A stretch of DNA of 64,000 nt from an uncultured Paracoccaceae bacterium (GTDB lineage Bacteria > Pseudomonadota > Alphaproteobacteria > Rhodobacterales > Rhodobacteraceae). Both the position numbers and the translations under genes were made by a program. The DNA lies in the NCBI GenBank assembly GCA_947494675.1, contig CANLVP010000001.1, positions 124,001 to 188,000 on the forward strand. The letters are read 5' to 3'. Under the pieces are notes generated by a model that did no database searches, was not told the origin of the DNA, and saw only the letters and a program-made list of their open reading frames with translations. Below are positions 17,755 through 26,918 of this stretch, in pieces (positions within the stretch are counted from its first letter, which is position 1; the number at the start of each line of letters is the position of its first letter).

Positions 17755-18134
17755 CGCGCGGATGGCCTATAAGCCGGATTCTGTCCCCCGTGTTGCCACG
17801 GATGGATGATCATTCATCTGGAGCGGCTGTTACCAACCGCCCTCTCGCTGCCAACCCGGACCGTCTGGGGCGCAAGCCGCCCCGCCGCTTGCACGGCACG
17901 AGGTCCCTATTTGGCATTGCTCCCGGTGGGGCTTGCCGTGCCGCGACTGTTGCCAGCCACGCGGTGGGCCTGACCCCACCGTTTCACCATTATCCGCGCG
18001 GACGCGGACTGTCTCTTCTCTGTGGCGCTGTCCCTGGGGTTACCCCCGCCGGGCGTTACCCGGCACCGTGCTTTCCTGGAGTCCGGACTTTCCTCGAACG
18101 GTTGCCCGCCCGCGATCATCCAGCCATCCGCGCG
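17755..18134 (-). ncRNA. rnpB: RNase P RNA, bacterial class A
   Basis: Catalytic RNA of ribonuclease P, about 380 nt on the minus strand. The ends pair as helix P1: CGCGCGGATGGC at the 5' end and GCCATCCGCGCG at the 3' end. Diagnostic conserved parts are GAAAGTCCGGACTCCAGGAA near the 5' end and AGAATCCGGCTTATAGGCCA at the 3' end. End positions are placed by P1 pairing and may be off by a few bases. Confidence 0.95.
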
Positions 18135-18143
18135 CTGCACGGC

Positions 18144-18752
18144 TTAGGCGGTCAGCCCGCTTGCGTCAACGGGGAAGCGGTTGGCGAGGTCGGTGATGAG
18201 GGCGCGGTCGGTGTCATCCAAGGGGCCACTGTGGTCGGGCCTGAACCGCAGGCGAAAGGCAGAGAGCAGCACATCATCCGGCACATCCGCCGTATAGCCA
18301 AAGCGCCGCGCCATGGTGTGAAAATCGGCAGGCGTGGCCAAACCGGGCCAAACGCCGAACCCGGCGCGGGACAAACGTTGCCAGTCAAACTTTGCCCCGG
18401 GATCGATCTTGCGGCCCGGTGCCATGTCGGAATGGCCGATGAACCGCTCCGGCCGGATCGCCCAGCGCTGGCGCATCCCATCCAAGAGCGCCTCGAGCGC
18501 ATCCATCTGTGCAGCGGCAAAGGGGCAATCGCCCGGATTGGCCAGCTCAATCCCAATCGAGCGGCTATTCACATCTGTAACCGCGCCCCAGCGCCCTGCC
18601 CCTGCGTGCCATGCGCGCGCGGCCTCATCCACAAGGCTGATCACCTCGCCGTCCTCGGCAATCAGGTAATGGGCAGAGACCTCGGTCTTGAGGTTGCATA
18701 GCGTATCGCAGGCCGCCCGCGCGGTTTGCATCGCGGTGTAGTGGATCACCAC
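18144..18752 (-). CDS. N-acetylmuramoyl-L-alanine amidase, AmpD/amidase_2 type
   Basis: Zinc amidase that cuts muramyl-peptide bonds during cell-wall recycling or remodelling. Zinc ligands appear as VIHYTAM near the start and GHSDMAPGRKIDPGAKFDWQ (residues ~105-124); RSIGIELANPGD is the substrate groove. A peptidoglycan-binding-like helical tail ends the protein. The coordinates use GTG 18752, but homologous sequence (SPNFGPRRDGATPDLV) extends about 20 codons further upstream with no ATG, GTG or TTG before the in-frame stop; a CTG at 18818 overlaps the upstream gene's TGA. The true start is therefore uncertain. Confidence 0.88.
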   Translation of the reverse strand: MVIHYTAMQTARAACDTLCNLKTEVSAHYLIAEDGEVISLVDEAARAWHAGAGRWGAVTDVNSRSIGIELANPGDCPFAAAQMDALEALLDGMRQRWAIRPERFIGHSDMAPGRKIDPGAKFDWQRLSRAGFGVWPGLATPADFHTMARRFGYTADVPDDVLLSAFRLRFRPDHSGPLDDTDRALITDLANRFPVDASGLTA

Positions 18753-18814
18753 CAGATCAGGGGTCGCCCCATCGCGACGCGGCCCAAAGTTGGGGCTATC
18801 GCGCCGGGTGAGCC

Positions 18815-19549
18815 TCAGTTGCCTGCCGCCAGCAGGAAGGGGGCCGGATCCCAGCCACAGGCGAAGCCATCACCATCGGGGTCAATCCCGCGTGGGTCGC
18901 GATCGGGGCCGCCACGGGCCAGAAAATCGCGTTGCGCCGCATCGGGCGAATTATAGGTGGCGCAGTTGCGTTCAAACCGGCCCTGCCCCGACAAGATGCT
19001 GCGCGAATACCACTCCTGTCCTTTGCGGTTTGGCGCGTTCAACGCGTATTCCACGATATTGGGGCCGGTGTTGGCGGGGCGCGTGGGCAAGGCGGTTGGC
19101 GCAATCACCTCGCGCTGTGCGGCCTGTGCGGCGCGGCGTTGGGCGTCTGATTCAATCGACTCGCGGCTGCTGACAGCGCTGAAATCCTGCTCATCCGAAA
19201 TGCCGGGGTTGCTTTGCAATTGCGGGGCCGCGTTGCCGGGGCTGGCCTGCACGCCTTGGGTCCGGCTGGGATCGAGTGCGGACAAGGGCGCACCCACCTG
19301 ACCGTTTTGCCCGATGCCTGCGGCTGCAAGCTCTGACGAGGGGATCACTTGGGTCTGCACGGCAGATGGCGCACCAAAGGTGGTGCTGCCCGAACCAGCC
19401 AAGGCCTGTTCGCGCGCAAGCCGCTCGCGTTCGTATTCAACCGGATCACCAAAGCCGACGCCCCGGTTGCTTTGCGGCACAGAGGGCGCGCAGCCCGCGA
19501 CCAGAACGGCCAACGCCAGAATTGAGATACCCTTGGACACAACTGCCAC
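18815..19549 (-). CDS. Lipoprotein with C-terminal excalibur domain
   Basis: 244 residues. The N-terminal signal ISILALAVLVAGCAPSVPQS has a lipobox (VAGC), so it is probably a lipid-anchored envelope protein. The middle is low-complexity, rich in Gln, Ala, Ser and Pro. The C-terminus NCATYNSPDAAQRDFLARGG, then DRDPRGIDPDGDGFACGWDP, is an excalibur calcium-binding motif (DxDxDGxxC) with its paired cysteine. Lies directly upstream of the amidase on the same strand, which suggests a cell-wall role. Confidence 0.85.
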   Translation of the reverse strand: MAVVSKGISILALAVLVAGCAPSVPQSNRGVGFGDPVEYERERLAREQALAGSGSTTFGAPSAVQTQVIPSSELAAAGIGQNGQVGAPLSALDPSRTQGVQASPGNAAPQLQSNPGISDEQDFSAVSSRESIESDAQRRAAQAAQREVIAPTALPTRPANTGPNIVEYALNAPNRKGQEWYSRSILSGQGRFERNCATYNSPDAAQRDFLARGGPDRDPRGIDPDGDGFACGWDPAPFLLAAGN

Positions 19550-19573
19550 CCGATTTTTACCGTTTTGACGGAT

Positions 19574-21043
19574 TTACCACCACTTTGCAGGCTTGGCTAC
19601 AAATCCCGCAGCACGTTCGAGTGAATAGGCGACGTTCAGCAATTCCGCCTCTTCCCAGGGTTTGCCGATCAATTGCAGCCCCAGTGGCAGCCCCTTGGCA
19701 TCTAACCCGGCGGGGATCGCAATGCCGGGCAGACCGGCAAGGTTCACCGTCACCGTAAAGACGTCGTTGAGATACATCTGGATCGGATCAAAGTTCGCGC
19801 CCAGTTCAAATGCCGCCGAAGGTGTCGCGGGCGTCAGGATCGCGTCAACGCCATCTGCAAACACGGTTTCAAAGTCGCGCTTGATCAAGGCGCGGACCTT
19901 GCGGGCGCGGTTGTAATAGGCGTCGTAGAAACCAGCCGAGAGCACATAGGTGCCGACCATCACGCGGCGCTGGACTTCTGCCCCGAACCCCTCGGCGCGG
20001 GTCTTTTCATACATCTCGGTGATGCCGTCACCCTGTTCCAGCTTCGCCCGATGACCAAAGCGCACACCGTCATAGCGGGCAAGGTTGGATGAGGCCTCTG
20101 CCGGGGCAATCACGTAATAGGCAGGCAGCGCGTATTTGGTGTGCGGCAGAGTAATATCGACGATCTTGGCACCTGCGTCCTTCAGCATCGCGGTGCCGTC
20201 GGCCCAGAGCTTTTCGATTTCAGCGGGCATGCCGTCCATGCGGTATTCCTTGGGAATCCCGATGGTTTTGCCCTTGATATCGCCAGTCAGCGCCGCCTCA
20301 AAATCCGGCACGGCGATGTCGGCGCTGGTGCTATCCTTGGGGTCGTGGCCGCACATGGCTTGCAGCATGATGGCGCTGTCACGCACGTCCTTGGTCATGG
20401 GCCCCGCTTGGTCGAGCGAGGAGGCAAAGGCGACGATGCCCCAGCGGCTGACACGGCCATAGGTCGGCTTGATACCGGTAATGCCGGTGAAGGCAGCGGG
20501 CTGGCGGATGGAACCACCCGTATCCGTGCCCGTCGCGCCAAGGCACAGGTCAGCCGCGACAGCCGCAGCGGAGCCACCGGATGAGCCGCCCGGCGTCAGT
20601 TCCGCGTCCACTTTCCACGGGTTCACGGCATTGCCGTAGGTAGAGGTTTCATTGGACGAGCCCATGGCGAATTCGTCCATGTTCAGCTTGCCCAGCATCA
20701 CAGCACCCGCATCAAAGAGCTGCGTGGTGACGGTGGATTCGTATTCGGGTTTGAATCCTTCAAGGATTTTCGATGCCGCCTGCGAGGGCACGCCCTTGGT
20801 GCAAAAGAGGTCTTTGATGCCCAATGGCACACCGTTCAGCGAGGGCGCATCGGCACCGGCGCGCGCGTCGGCGGCCTTGGCCTGGTCCATTGCCAGATCG
20901 GGCGTGTGGTGGACAAAGGCGTTGAGCTTGCCCGAGGCCTCAGCAGCTTCAAGACAAGCGCCCGTCAGCTCGGCAGAGGTCAGATCACCCTTGCGCATGG
21001 CGTCGCGGGCGGCGGCGATGGTCAGTTTCGAGAGGTCAGACAT
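19574..21043 (-). CDS. gatA: Glutamyl-tRNA(Gln) amidotransferase subunit A
   Basis: 489-residue amidase subunit of GatCAB, which converts Glu-tRNA(Gln) or Asp-tRNA(Asn) to the amidated form. The Ser-cisSer-Lys centre is visible: [10 protein letters not shown] (Lys), [15 protein letters not shown] (cis-Ser) and [16 protein letters not shown] (nucleophile Ser). The gene starts at ATG 21043, sharing its first base with the end of gatC. The excalibur lipoprotein gene lies downstream across a 24-bp gap. Confidence 0.97.
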   Translation of the reverse strand: MSDLSKLTIAAARDAMRKGDLTSAELTGACLEAAEASGKLNAFVHHTPDLAMDQAKAADARAGADAPSLNGVPLGIKDLFCTKGVPSQAASKILEGFKPEYESTVTTQLFDAGAVMLGKLNMDEFAMGSSNETSTYGNAVNPWKVDAELTPGGSSGGSAAAVAADLCLGATGTDTGGSIRQPAAFTGITGIKPTYGRVSRWGIVAFASSLDQAGPMTKDVRDSAIMLQAMCGHDPKDSTSADIAVPDFEAALTGDIKGKTIGIPKEYRMDGMPAEIEKLWADGTAMLKDAGAKIVDITLPHTKYALPAYYVIAPAEASSNLARYDGVRFGHRAKLEQGDGITEMYEKTRAEGFGAEVQRRVMVGTYVLSAGFYDAYYNRARKVRALIKRDFETVFADGVDAILTPATPSAAFELGANFDPIQMYLNDVFTVTVNLAGLPGIAIPAGLDAKGLPLGLQLIGKPWEEAELLNVAYSLERAAGFVAKPAKWW

Positions 21044-21330
21044 TATTCAACCACCTTCGGCACAGCAAAGAAGCCTTCGCGCGCATCGGGCGCATTTTTC
21101 AGCACAGCCGTTTGCTGGCTGCCGTCCGTCACCACGTCCTCGCGGCGTTTCAGGCGCTGCGGCGTGACAGAGGTCATTGGTTCGACCCAGTCGACGTCGA
21201 CCTCGTTCAATTGTTCGATAAACCCAAGGATCGCGCCAAATTCCTGCGCGAGCGCAGGCAGGGCATCGTCTTCGACCTTGATCCGGGCGAGTTTCGCCAC
21301 GCGGCGGGCGGTTTCGGTGTCAATCGACAT
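21043..21330 (-). CDS. gatC: Glutamyl-tRNA(Gln) amidotransferase subunit C
   Basis: 95-residue small subunit of GatCAB that holds GatA and GatB together. Typical N-terminus [20 protein letters not shown] and the later [20 protein letters not shown] and [17 protein letters not shown]. Directly precedes gatA with a one-base overlap; gatB is not in the window. Confidence 0.95.
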   Translation of the reverse strand: MSIDTETARRVAKLARIKVEDDALPALAQEFGAILGFIEQLNEVDVDWVEPMTSVTPQRLKRREDVVTDGSQQTAVLKNAPDAREGFFAVPKVVE

Positions 21331-21363
21331 GGGCGCTCTCTCGTCGTTATCGCTGCCTCGCGT

Positions 21364-22020
21364 TTACCGCCGCGCCCAGCGACCTGCAAGGACATGTGCG
21401 GCGTAAACGTGGATCATATAGCCCAGCATCACCGCATTCAGGATGTGCCACAGGAAATGTGTGCCGATGGGCCATGACGGGCACAGGATTTCATCCAAGG
21501 ACCGCAGGCAGATCGAGACGGTCAGGATCGCCGCCCCGACAAAGAACCCGCGCGCCGTTTCGGGCTGGGTCCGGCGCAGGCCAAAGCCGTAGACCACCAA
21601 AAGGATCGGCACCGTCCAATAGAAGTTCGAGATCGCGACAAACGGGATGTGATCAAGCACCGGCAAAAGGAGTGCGGCATAGGGCAAGTACAGAAGCGTG
21701 CCCAGTATCGCCGCCCATAACGGCAGGCCCAGGACATCACGATTGACCAAGAAGAGGTAGGTCAGAATGAACATCCCGATGGGTGCCACATCAGACAGGC
21801 TTGCCCAGACCGTCGCGAGCGTATGGAACAGCCCGCTACCCACACCAATCGCGAACAGGATCACACACAGCACGCGGGCCCCGGTCACACCAGCCGTGCG
21901 TCGCCACATGATCAGGGCGGCAATCAGAAAGGCAAGGTTGGTGACGGCATTGATCGGCTCTGACCAGAGTGTCAGGTCCACCCGCTCGCAATATCCATCA
22001 AATTGTTCTGACCAGTTCAT
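21364..22020 (-). CDS. Ceramidase-domain membrane protein
   Basis: About 218 residues with seven hydrophobic helices. It starts MNWSEQFDGYCERVDLTLWS, and the CERVDLTLWSEPINAVTNLAF stretch with later SGLFHTLAT and THFLWHILNA histidines matches the alkaline-ceramidase/CREST superfamily of zinc membrane hydrolases. Bacterial members lack an agreed substrate. Divergent from the hydrolase gene at 22076 (55-bp gap). Confidence 0.82.
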   Translation of the reverse strand: MNWSEQFDGYCERVDLTLWSEPINAVTNLAFLIAALIMWRRTAGVTGARVLCVILFAIGVGSGLFHTLATVWASLSDVAPIGMFILTYLFLVNRDVLGLPLWAAILGTLLYLPYAALLLPVLDHIPFVAISNFYWTVPILLVVYGFGLRRTQPETARGFFVGAAILTVSICLRSLDEILCPSWPIGTHFLWHILNAVMLGYMIHVYAAHVLAGRWARR

Positions 22021-22075
22021 CTTGCCCCACGCGTCAGCACGACTAGACTGACCCTGCGTCACAGGGAGTCGTGTT

Positions 22076-22765
22076 ATGAAAGTCATCTGGTTAGGTCATG
22101 CAAGTTTTCGCATCGAAATTGAAGAGGCCGTCCTGCTGATCGACCCTTGGTTGGCGGGGAACCCCACTTTTCCAGATGAGCGACGCAAGGATGCACTGGC
22201 CGGGACCACGCATATCCTGCTGACCCACGGCCACTTTGACCACACGTCGGAGATTGATGACATCGCGGCCGAGACCAAGGCTACGGTGTGCTGCATCCCC
22301 GAAATTGGGGGCGCGATTGAGGCGATGGGCCACACGGTCATCGACTGGAACAAGGGCGGCACGATTGATTGCGCAGGCGCTGCCGTGTCGATGGTCAATG
22401 CGGTGCATTCGTCATCCATGACGACCGCGGATGGTGTGATCTATGGCGGCACCGAATCCGGGTTCATGATCGGTGGCGAGGGCCACATGATCTATGTTTC
22501 GGGCGACACCGACATCATGGCCGACATGGATTGGATGGGTGATTTCTACAAACCGGACATCGGCATCCTGTGCGCGGGTGGGCATTACACAATGGGAATG
22601 AAGGGCGCGGCATACGCGGCCAAACGGTATTTCGACTTCAAAACCGTGATTCCCTGCCACTACAAGACCTTCCCGCTGCTGGAACAGGATGCGCAGCCCT
22701 TGATTGATGGCCTGCCGGGCGTCGATGTGAAGACGCCTGACGTGATGGAAGAGCTGGCGTTTTAG
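22076..22765 (+). CDS. UPF0173 metal-dependent hydrolase
   Basis: 229-residue metallo-beta-lactamase-fold hydrolase. The HxHxDH motif is LTHGHFDHTSEIDDIAAE at residues ~51-68; further metal ligands lie in VHSSSM, YVSGDTDIMADM and VIPCHYKTFPLLEQD. N-terminus MKVIWLGHASFRIEIEEAVL is characteristic of the UPF0173/YtkL group. Cytosolic, substrate unknown. No RNA-processing beta-CASP domain is present. Confidence 0.9.
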   Translation: MKVIWLGHASFRIEIEEAVLLIDPWLAGNPTFPDERRKDALAGTTHILLTHGHFDHTSEIDDIAAETKATVCCIPEIGGAIEAMGHTVIDWNKGGTIDCAGAAVSMVNAVHSSSMTTADGVIYGGTESGFMIGGEGHMIYVSGDTDIMADMDWMGDFYKPDIGILCAGGHYTMGMKGAAYAAKRYFDFKTVIPCHYKTFPLLEQDAQPLIDGLPGVDVKTPDVMEELAF

Positions 22766-22787
22766 GCGCTTATTACGACGAACAGCT

Positions 22788-23234
22788 TTAGCGCCTTGCC
22801 GCAAAGAACGCCTTAAGAAGGTCTTCGGCTTCCGTCGCAGCGAGGCCATCGTAGACATCCGGCGCATGGTGGCATTGTGGATGGTTGAACACCCGCGCGC
22901 CCTGCGCCACGCCGCCTGATTTGGGATCGGCTGCGCTATAATAGAGCCGCGCAATGCGGGCATTGCTGATCGCGGCGGCGCACATCGGGCAAGGCTCTAG
23001 CGTTACATAGAGGTCGCAACCGGTCAGCCGTTCTTGCCCAAACGCCAAACACGCCGCCCGGATCACCTGCACCTCTGCATGCGCGGTGGGGTCGTTCAAT
23101 TCCCGCGTCCGGTTGCCGTCTTGCGCGATCACCTGCCCGTCCCTGACGATACAGGCCCCCACGGGGACTTCCCCACGGTCTGCGGCCAACCGCGCCTCAG
23201 CCAAGGCGATATCCATGAAACTGCGAAAGGTCAT
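22788..23234 (-). CDS. tadA: tRNA adenosine(34) deaminase
   Basis: Deaminates adenosine 34 to inosine in tRNA-Arg(ACG). About 148 residues with the cytidine-deaminase zinc motifs HAEVQVIRAAC (HAE) and VTLEPCPMCAAAISNARI (PCxxC). YYSAADPKSGGVAQGARVFN and the C-terminal LLKAFFAARR fit TadA. Start at ATG 23234 (MTFRSFMDIALAEARLAADR); the frame upstream overlaps the divergent methyltransferase promoter. Confidence 0.93.
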   Translation of the reverse strand: MTFRSFMDIALAEARLAADRGEVPVGACIVRDGQVIAQDGNRTRELNDPTAHAEVQVIRAACLAFGQERLTGCDLYVTLEPCPMCAAAISNARIARLYYSAADPKSGGVAQGARVFNHPQCHHAPDVYDGLAATEAEDLLKAFFAARR

Positions 23235-23298
23235 ATCTGTTCGTGCCGCCCCCGCGTTCGACTTGCAACCCCCTACCCCAAAAGGCAATTCTTGCCGC

Positions 23299-24081
23299 AT
23301 GACGCAAGATATCTACGACCCCACCTATGTCGCATCGCTTTTTGACCGCTGCTCTGCCCGATATCGCAATTGGAGCGCGGTCAGTTCTTTTGGATTCATC
23401 TGGTTGTGGCGCAAGCAATGTGTGGCGCGGCTACAAGGGCAGCAACAGATCGGGCGGATCAGCGACGGCACAGTCGGGCCAGCCGCTACGAAGATCCCGC
23501 AAGTCGTGGACCTGATGGCTGGCACGGGCGAGGTTTGGCCGCATGTGCTGACAGCCTTCCCCCGCGCGCGGATTACCGCGATTGATATCTCTGCCCGGAT
23601 GCACAAGGAGGCCGTCGCACGGCTGCACGGGACGCGGGCGGACAAGATCACCCATCTGCAAGCCAATGCGCTTGAGACGGATTTGCCGGAAAACAGCGCC
23701 GATATGCTGGTCGCGACCTTTGGGCTCAAGACCTTTAACGCAGATCAGCAAACCATCCTTGCCGCACAGATCGCCCGCATTCTGCGCCCCGGCGGCAGCT
23801 TTTGCCTGATTGAGGCCTCTGACCCCAAAGGCTGGCTGCTGCGGCCCCTTTACCGCGCCTATCTGGATGGTGTTCTGCCGTTGCTGGAGCGGCTTTTTCT
23901 GAAAGGCGCGCAGGATTTTGCGATGATCGGCACCTATACCCGCAACTTTGGCGATTGCAGTCATATGCGCGACGCGTTGCAGGCCGCAGGGCTGAACGTC
24001 ACGTTCAAACGGCACTTTTTCGGCTGCGCCACATCTGTGGCAGGCACAAAGCCCGTTGCGCCGCAGGGTCCCGCAGCCTAA
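23299..24081 (+). CDS. Class I SAM-dependent methyltransferase (UbiE-like)
   Basis: 260-residue methyltransferase. SAM-binding motif I is VVDLMAGTGEVWPHVLTAFP (residues ~67-86), followed by ITAIDISARMHKEAV and, at the post-I positions, LQANALETDLPENSADMLVA. The QIARILRPGGSFCLIEASDP segment and the fold resemble UbiE/COQ5, but the typical UbiE C-terminus is only partly kept. Could methylate a quinone or a lipid headgroup. Start at ATG 23299. Confidence 0.82.
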   Translation: MTQDIYDPTYVASLFDRCSARYRNWSAVSSFGFIWLWRKQCVARLQGQQQIGRISDGTVGPAATKIPQVVDLMAGTGEVWPHVLTAFPRARITAIDISARMHKEAVARLHGTRADKITHLQANALETDLPENSADMLVATFGLKTFNADQQTILAAQIARILRPGGSFCLIEASDPKGWLLRPLYRAYLDGVLPLLERLFLKGAQDFAMIGTYTRNFGDCSHMRDALQAAGLNVTFKRHFFGCATSVAGTKPVAPQGPAA

Positions 24082-24090
24082 AGCCCTTGC

Positions 24091-24882
24091 ATGACTGACC
24101 AATCCCCAAAGGGCGACCGTATCGCCAAAGTGTTGTCGCGCGCTGGTATCGCCAGCCGCCGTGAGGCGGAGCGTATGATCGAAGCGGGACGCGTGACTGT
24201 GAATGGCAAGGTGATCGACAGCCCTGCCCTGAACGTCACGCCTGCCGACAAGATCACCGCTGATGGCAAGCCCGTTGGCGAGCCTGAACCGGCGCGCATC
24301 TGGCTTTATCACAAACCTGCAGGCCTCGTGACGACGGAGCGGGACGAAAAGGACCGACCAACGGTCTTTGGCGCTCTGCCCGAGGATATGCCGCGGGTGA
24401 TGTCGGTGGGGCGGCTTGACCTGAACTCCGAGGGGTTGCTGCTGCTGACGAATGACGGTGAGGTCAAACGCCGCTTGGAACTGCCCAGCACCGGCTGGCT
24501 GCGCCGCTACCGCGTGCGGATCAAGGGCTCTGCCTCAGAGGCGAAGCTGGATCAGCTACGCGAAGGGATCACGGTCGAAGGCCTCGCCTATCAGCCCATG
24601 GTCGTGACGTTTGACCGGCAAGTGGGCGCAAACGCCTGGCTCACGATCAGCCTGCGCGAAGGCAAAAACCGCGAAATCCGCCGGGCGATGGAGGCGATTG
24701 GCGCAACCGTGAACCGTCTAATCCGCGTGAGTTACGGACCGTTCCAATTGAACGATCTGAAAGCGGGCGAAGTGGAAGAGGTAAAGCGCCGCGTGGTGCG
24801 CGATCAGCTTGGCATTGACCAACGCCCCAAACCCGAACGCAAGCGCAAGACCGCCCAAACGGGGAAAAAGCGTAATCCTTGA
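24091..24882 (+). CDS. RluB/RluE-type pseudouridine synthase
   Basis: RNA pseudouridine synthase of the RsuA/RluB branch, 263 residues. An N-terminal S4 RNA-binding domain (RIAKVLSRAGIASRREAERM) is followed by the catalytic domain, whose motif VGRLDLNSEGLLLLTNDGE holds the active-site Asp. RMTV-like LREGKNREIRRAMEAIGATV is the second motif. The C-terminal tail is very basic (PKPERKRKTAQTGKKRNP). Likely modifies 23S rRNA (U2605 type). Ten bases after the methyltransferase. Confidence 0.92.
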   Translation: MTDQSPKGDRIAKVLSRAGIASRREAERMIEAGRVTVNGKVIDSPALNVTPADKITADGKPVGEPEPARIWLYHKPAGLVTTERDEKDRPTVFGALPEDMPRVMSVGRLDLNSEGLLLLTNDGEVKRRLELPSTGWLRRYRVRIKGSASEAKLDQLREGITVEGLAYQPMVVTFDRQVGANAWLTISLREGKNREIRRAMEAIGATVNRLIRVSYGPFQLNDLKAGEVEEVKRRVVRDQLGIDQRPKPERKRKTAQTGKKRNP

Positions 24883-24943
24883 ACCTTGCCCGATCCCGCT
24901 GCGTTCGGCATGTTAATGCAAAAGCCAAATTGGGACTGAAAAA

Positions 24944-25789
24944 ATGGCCGACTTACTGACGCTGGAAAACGCGATAAACCTTGCTGTGCTGTGCTTTTTG
25001 CAAGCCGTACTGGGGTTCGACAACCTTCTTTACATCTCAATCGAGAGTAAGCGCGCACCTGTGGCGCAGCAAAAATCGGTGCGGATGTGGGGCATTTTGA
25101 TCGCTGTGGCGCTGCGGGTTGTCCTGCTTTTCGTCATGATCCGGCTGATCGACGCCCTGTCAGAGCCGTTTTACACCTTTCAATGGGAGGGCGTGATTAC
25201 CGGTGCCGTTAACTTTGCCACGGTGGTCTTTGTCTTTGGTGGTATTTTCATCATGTATACGGCCGTCAAAGAAATCGCGCATATGCTGTCGATGGACCAT
25301 CTTGACCACGACGTCGAAGGCAAAGGTGGCAAATCGGCGGTGCAGGTTGTGTTGCTGATCGTCTTCATGAACCTGATCTTTTCGTTCGATTCCGTGCTGT
25401 CGGCGCTGGCCATTACAGATGTCTTCCCGATCCTTGCGACGGCGATCCTGCTTTCGGGTCTGGCCATGTTGCTGCTGGCGGACGGGGTGACAAAATTCCT
25501 TGAAAACAACCGCATGTACGAAGTTCTTGGCCTGTTTATCCTGCTGATCGTGGGGGTCGTCCTGCTGGGCGAGGCTGGACAAGCTGCCGTGCACGGGGTT
25601 GAGGCGATGGGCGTGCCCCATGACGAGGCCAAGAAGCTCGCACTGCATATCTTCGGACAGGAAATCGTGCCGATGTCAAAGTCGACATTCTACTTCTCTG
25701 TTGTGGTGCTTGTCGCGGTCGAAATCATTCAATCGGGCTATTCGCGCAAGCTAAACGCAGAGCGTGCTGCCTTGCAGAAGCACTCGTAA
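24944..25789 (+). CDS. TerC-family integral membrane protein
   Basis: 281 residues with seven or more membrane helices. The TerC signature ends with NLIFSFDSVLSALAITDVFP around residue 140, preceded by the paired FLQAVLGFDNLLYISIES at residue ~20. The family includes tellurite-resistance TerC and Mn2+ exporters such as MeeF/MeeY that metallate secreted proteins. Followed after 44 bp by the small membrane protein and the XpaC/TelA genes, with which it probably forms an operon. Confidence 0.9.
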   Translation: MADLLTLENAINLAVLCFLQAVLGFDNLLYISIESKRAPVAQQKSVRMWGILIAVALRVVLLFVMIRLIDALSEPFYTFQWEGVITGAVNFATVVFVFGGIFIMYTAVKEIAHMLSMDHLDHDVEGKGGKSAVQVVLLIVFMNLIFSFDSVLSALAITDVFPILATAILLSGLAMLLLADGVTKFLENNRMYEVLGLFILLIVGVVLLGEAGQAAVHGVEAMGVPHDEAKKLALHIFGQEIVPMSKSTFYFSVVVLVAVEIIQSGYSRKLNAERAALQKHS

Positions 25790-25833
25790 TATGGCGGCAC
25801 CGTATATATCTGTGACCCATCAAAGGGGGCGAT

Positions 25834-26037
25834 ATGGCACGCTTGTTTATGTTGGTGATGCTCATTGCGGCCATCGCGGTAGCGGTGGCGGCGGTGTCTG
25901 TTGCCCTACGCGCCGTTGCGCCAAACGCGAACCAGGCCGCAGGGGATAACATGCAGGATACCGTGTCAAAGATCGCCTATGTGCTGCTGATCGTGCTGAT
26001 GTTCGGCGTCGCCACCGGTTGGCTGGGGGCAGCGTAA
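25834..26037 (+). CDS. Small two-helix membrane protein (67 aa)
   Basis: 67 residues with two hydrophobic segments: LFMLVMLIAAIAVAVAAVSV at the N-terminus and KIAYVLLIVLMFGVATGWLG at the C-terminus, joined by a polar loop. Its stop codon overlaps the start of the XpaC gene by one base (TAATG), so co-translation is likely. I do not recognise a named family; similar proteins accompany XpaC/TelA genes in relatives as far as I recall. Confidence 0.75.
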   Translation: MARLFMLVMLIAAIAVAVAAVSVALRAVAPNANQAAGDNMQDTVSKIAYVLLIVLMFGVATGWLGAA

Positions 26038-26906
26038 TGGCCAAGAAGTTTGGCGGAAAATACAGCCCCGGACAGGCCCAGACACCTGAGGCCGTGGATG
26101 AACGCCAAGTCGATGCGGCAGGCGCACGGGCCAATATCATGTTCGTACCGGGCATTGTGTTGCTGGCAACGTCCTTCAACGATGGTCCTGTTGTGCTGGC
26201 GACTGCCGTGGCCGGTGCAGGTGCCATGTTCGTGGCCGCATGGCTTTTGCGCGAAGGATTGCGTGCCACAGCCGCCTATGACGCCCGCAAAGTGGCGCGT
26301 CGCCCTGCGATCCCACGCAAGATGCTGTCCTCTGCCCTGACCGGGGTCGGCGTGACGCTGGCGGCAATGACTGGTGATGCGGGGCTCTTTGGGGCGCTTC
26401 TATACGGGGCGGTCAGCATTGTGCTGCATGTGGCGGCCTTTGGCATTGATCCGTTGAAAGACAAGCGGATGGAAGGCGTTGATACCTTCCAGCAAGACCG
26501 TGTTGCCCGCGTTGTGGAGGAGGCTGAGGCGCATCTTGAGGTGATGAAAGGTCAGATCGAGACGTTACGCGACCGCAAGCTGGAAACGCGCGTTGCAAGC
26601 TTTCAAGCGGCGGCCCGCCGGATGATCCGCACGGTCGAGGAAGACCCGCGCGATCTGACCGCGGCGCGAAAATTCTTGGGCGTTTACCTGATGGGTGCGC
26701 GTGACGCGACGGTGAAATTCGTCGACCTGGCCCGTCGCAAAGCTGACCCGGATGCACGTGCATCCTATGAGGCTCTGCTTGATGATCTTGAGCAGAATTT
26801 CGCCGCCAAGACAGAAAAACTGTTACGCGATGATCGCAGTGACATGGATATTGAAATCAAAGTGCTGCGCGACCGGCTGCAGCGCGAAGGCGTAAGCCTG
26901 AAATAA
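26037..26906 (+). CDS. XpaC-like (5-bromo-4-chloroindolyl phosphate hydrolysis) protein
   Basis: 289 residues. Two membrane hairpins lie in the first 140 residues (NIMFVPGIVLLATSFN, ATAVAGAGAMFVAAWLLREG, GVTLAAMTGDAGLFGALLYG). A long charged helical region follows, with QQDRVARVVEEAEAHLEVMK and RMIRTVEEDPRDLTAARKFL, which is the XpaC core. XpaC genes commonly stand next to telA, as here. Biochemical role unknown despite the family name, which reflects a colony-dye phenotype. Confidence 0.85.
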   Translation: MAKKFGGKYSPGQAQTPEAVDERQVDAAGARANIMFVPGIVLLATSFNDGPVVLATAVAGAGAMFVAAWLLREGLRATAAYDARKVARRPAIPRKMLSSALTGVGVTLAAMTGDAGLFGALLYGAVSIVLHVAAFGIDPLKDKRMEGVDTFQQDRVARVVEEAEAHLEVMKGQIETLRDRKLETRVASFQAAARRMIRTVEEDPRDLTAARKFLGVYLMGARDATVKFVDLARRKADPDARASYEALLDDLEQNFAAKTEKLLRDDRSDMDIEIKVLRDRLQREGVSLK

Positions 26907-26918
26907 AGGGGGACCAAC

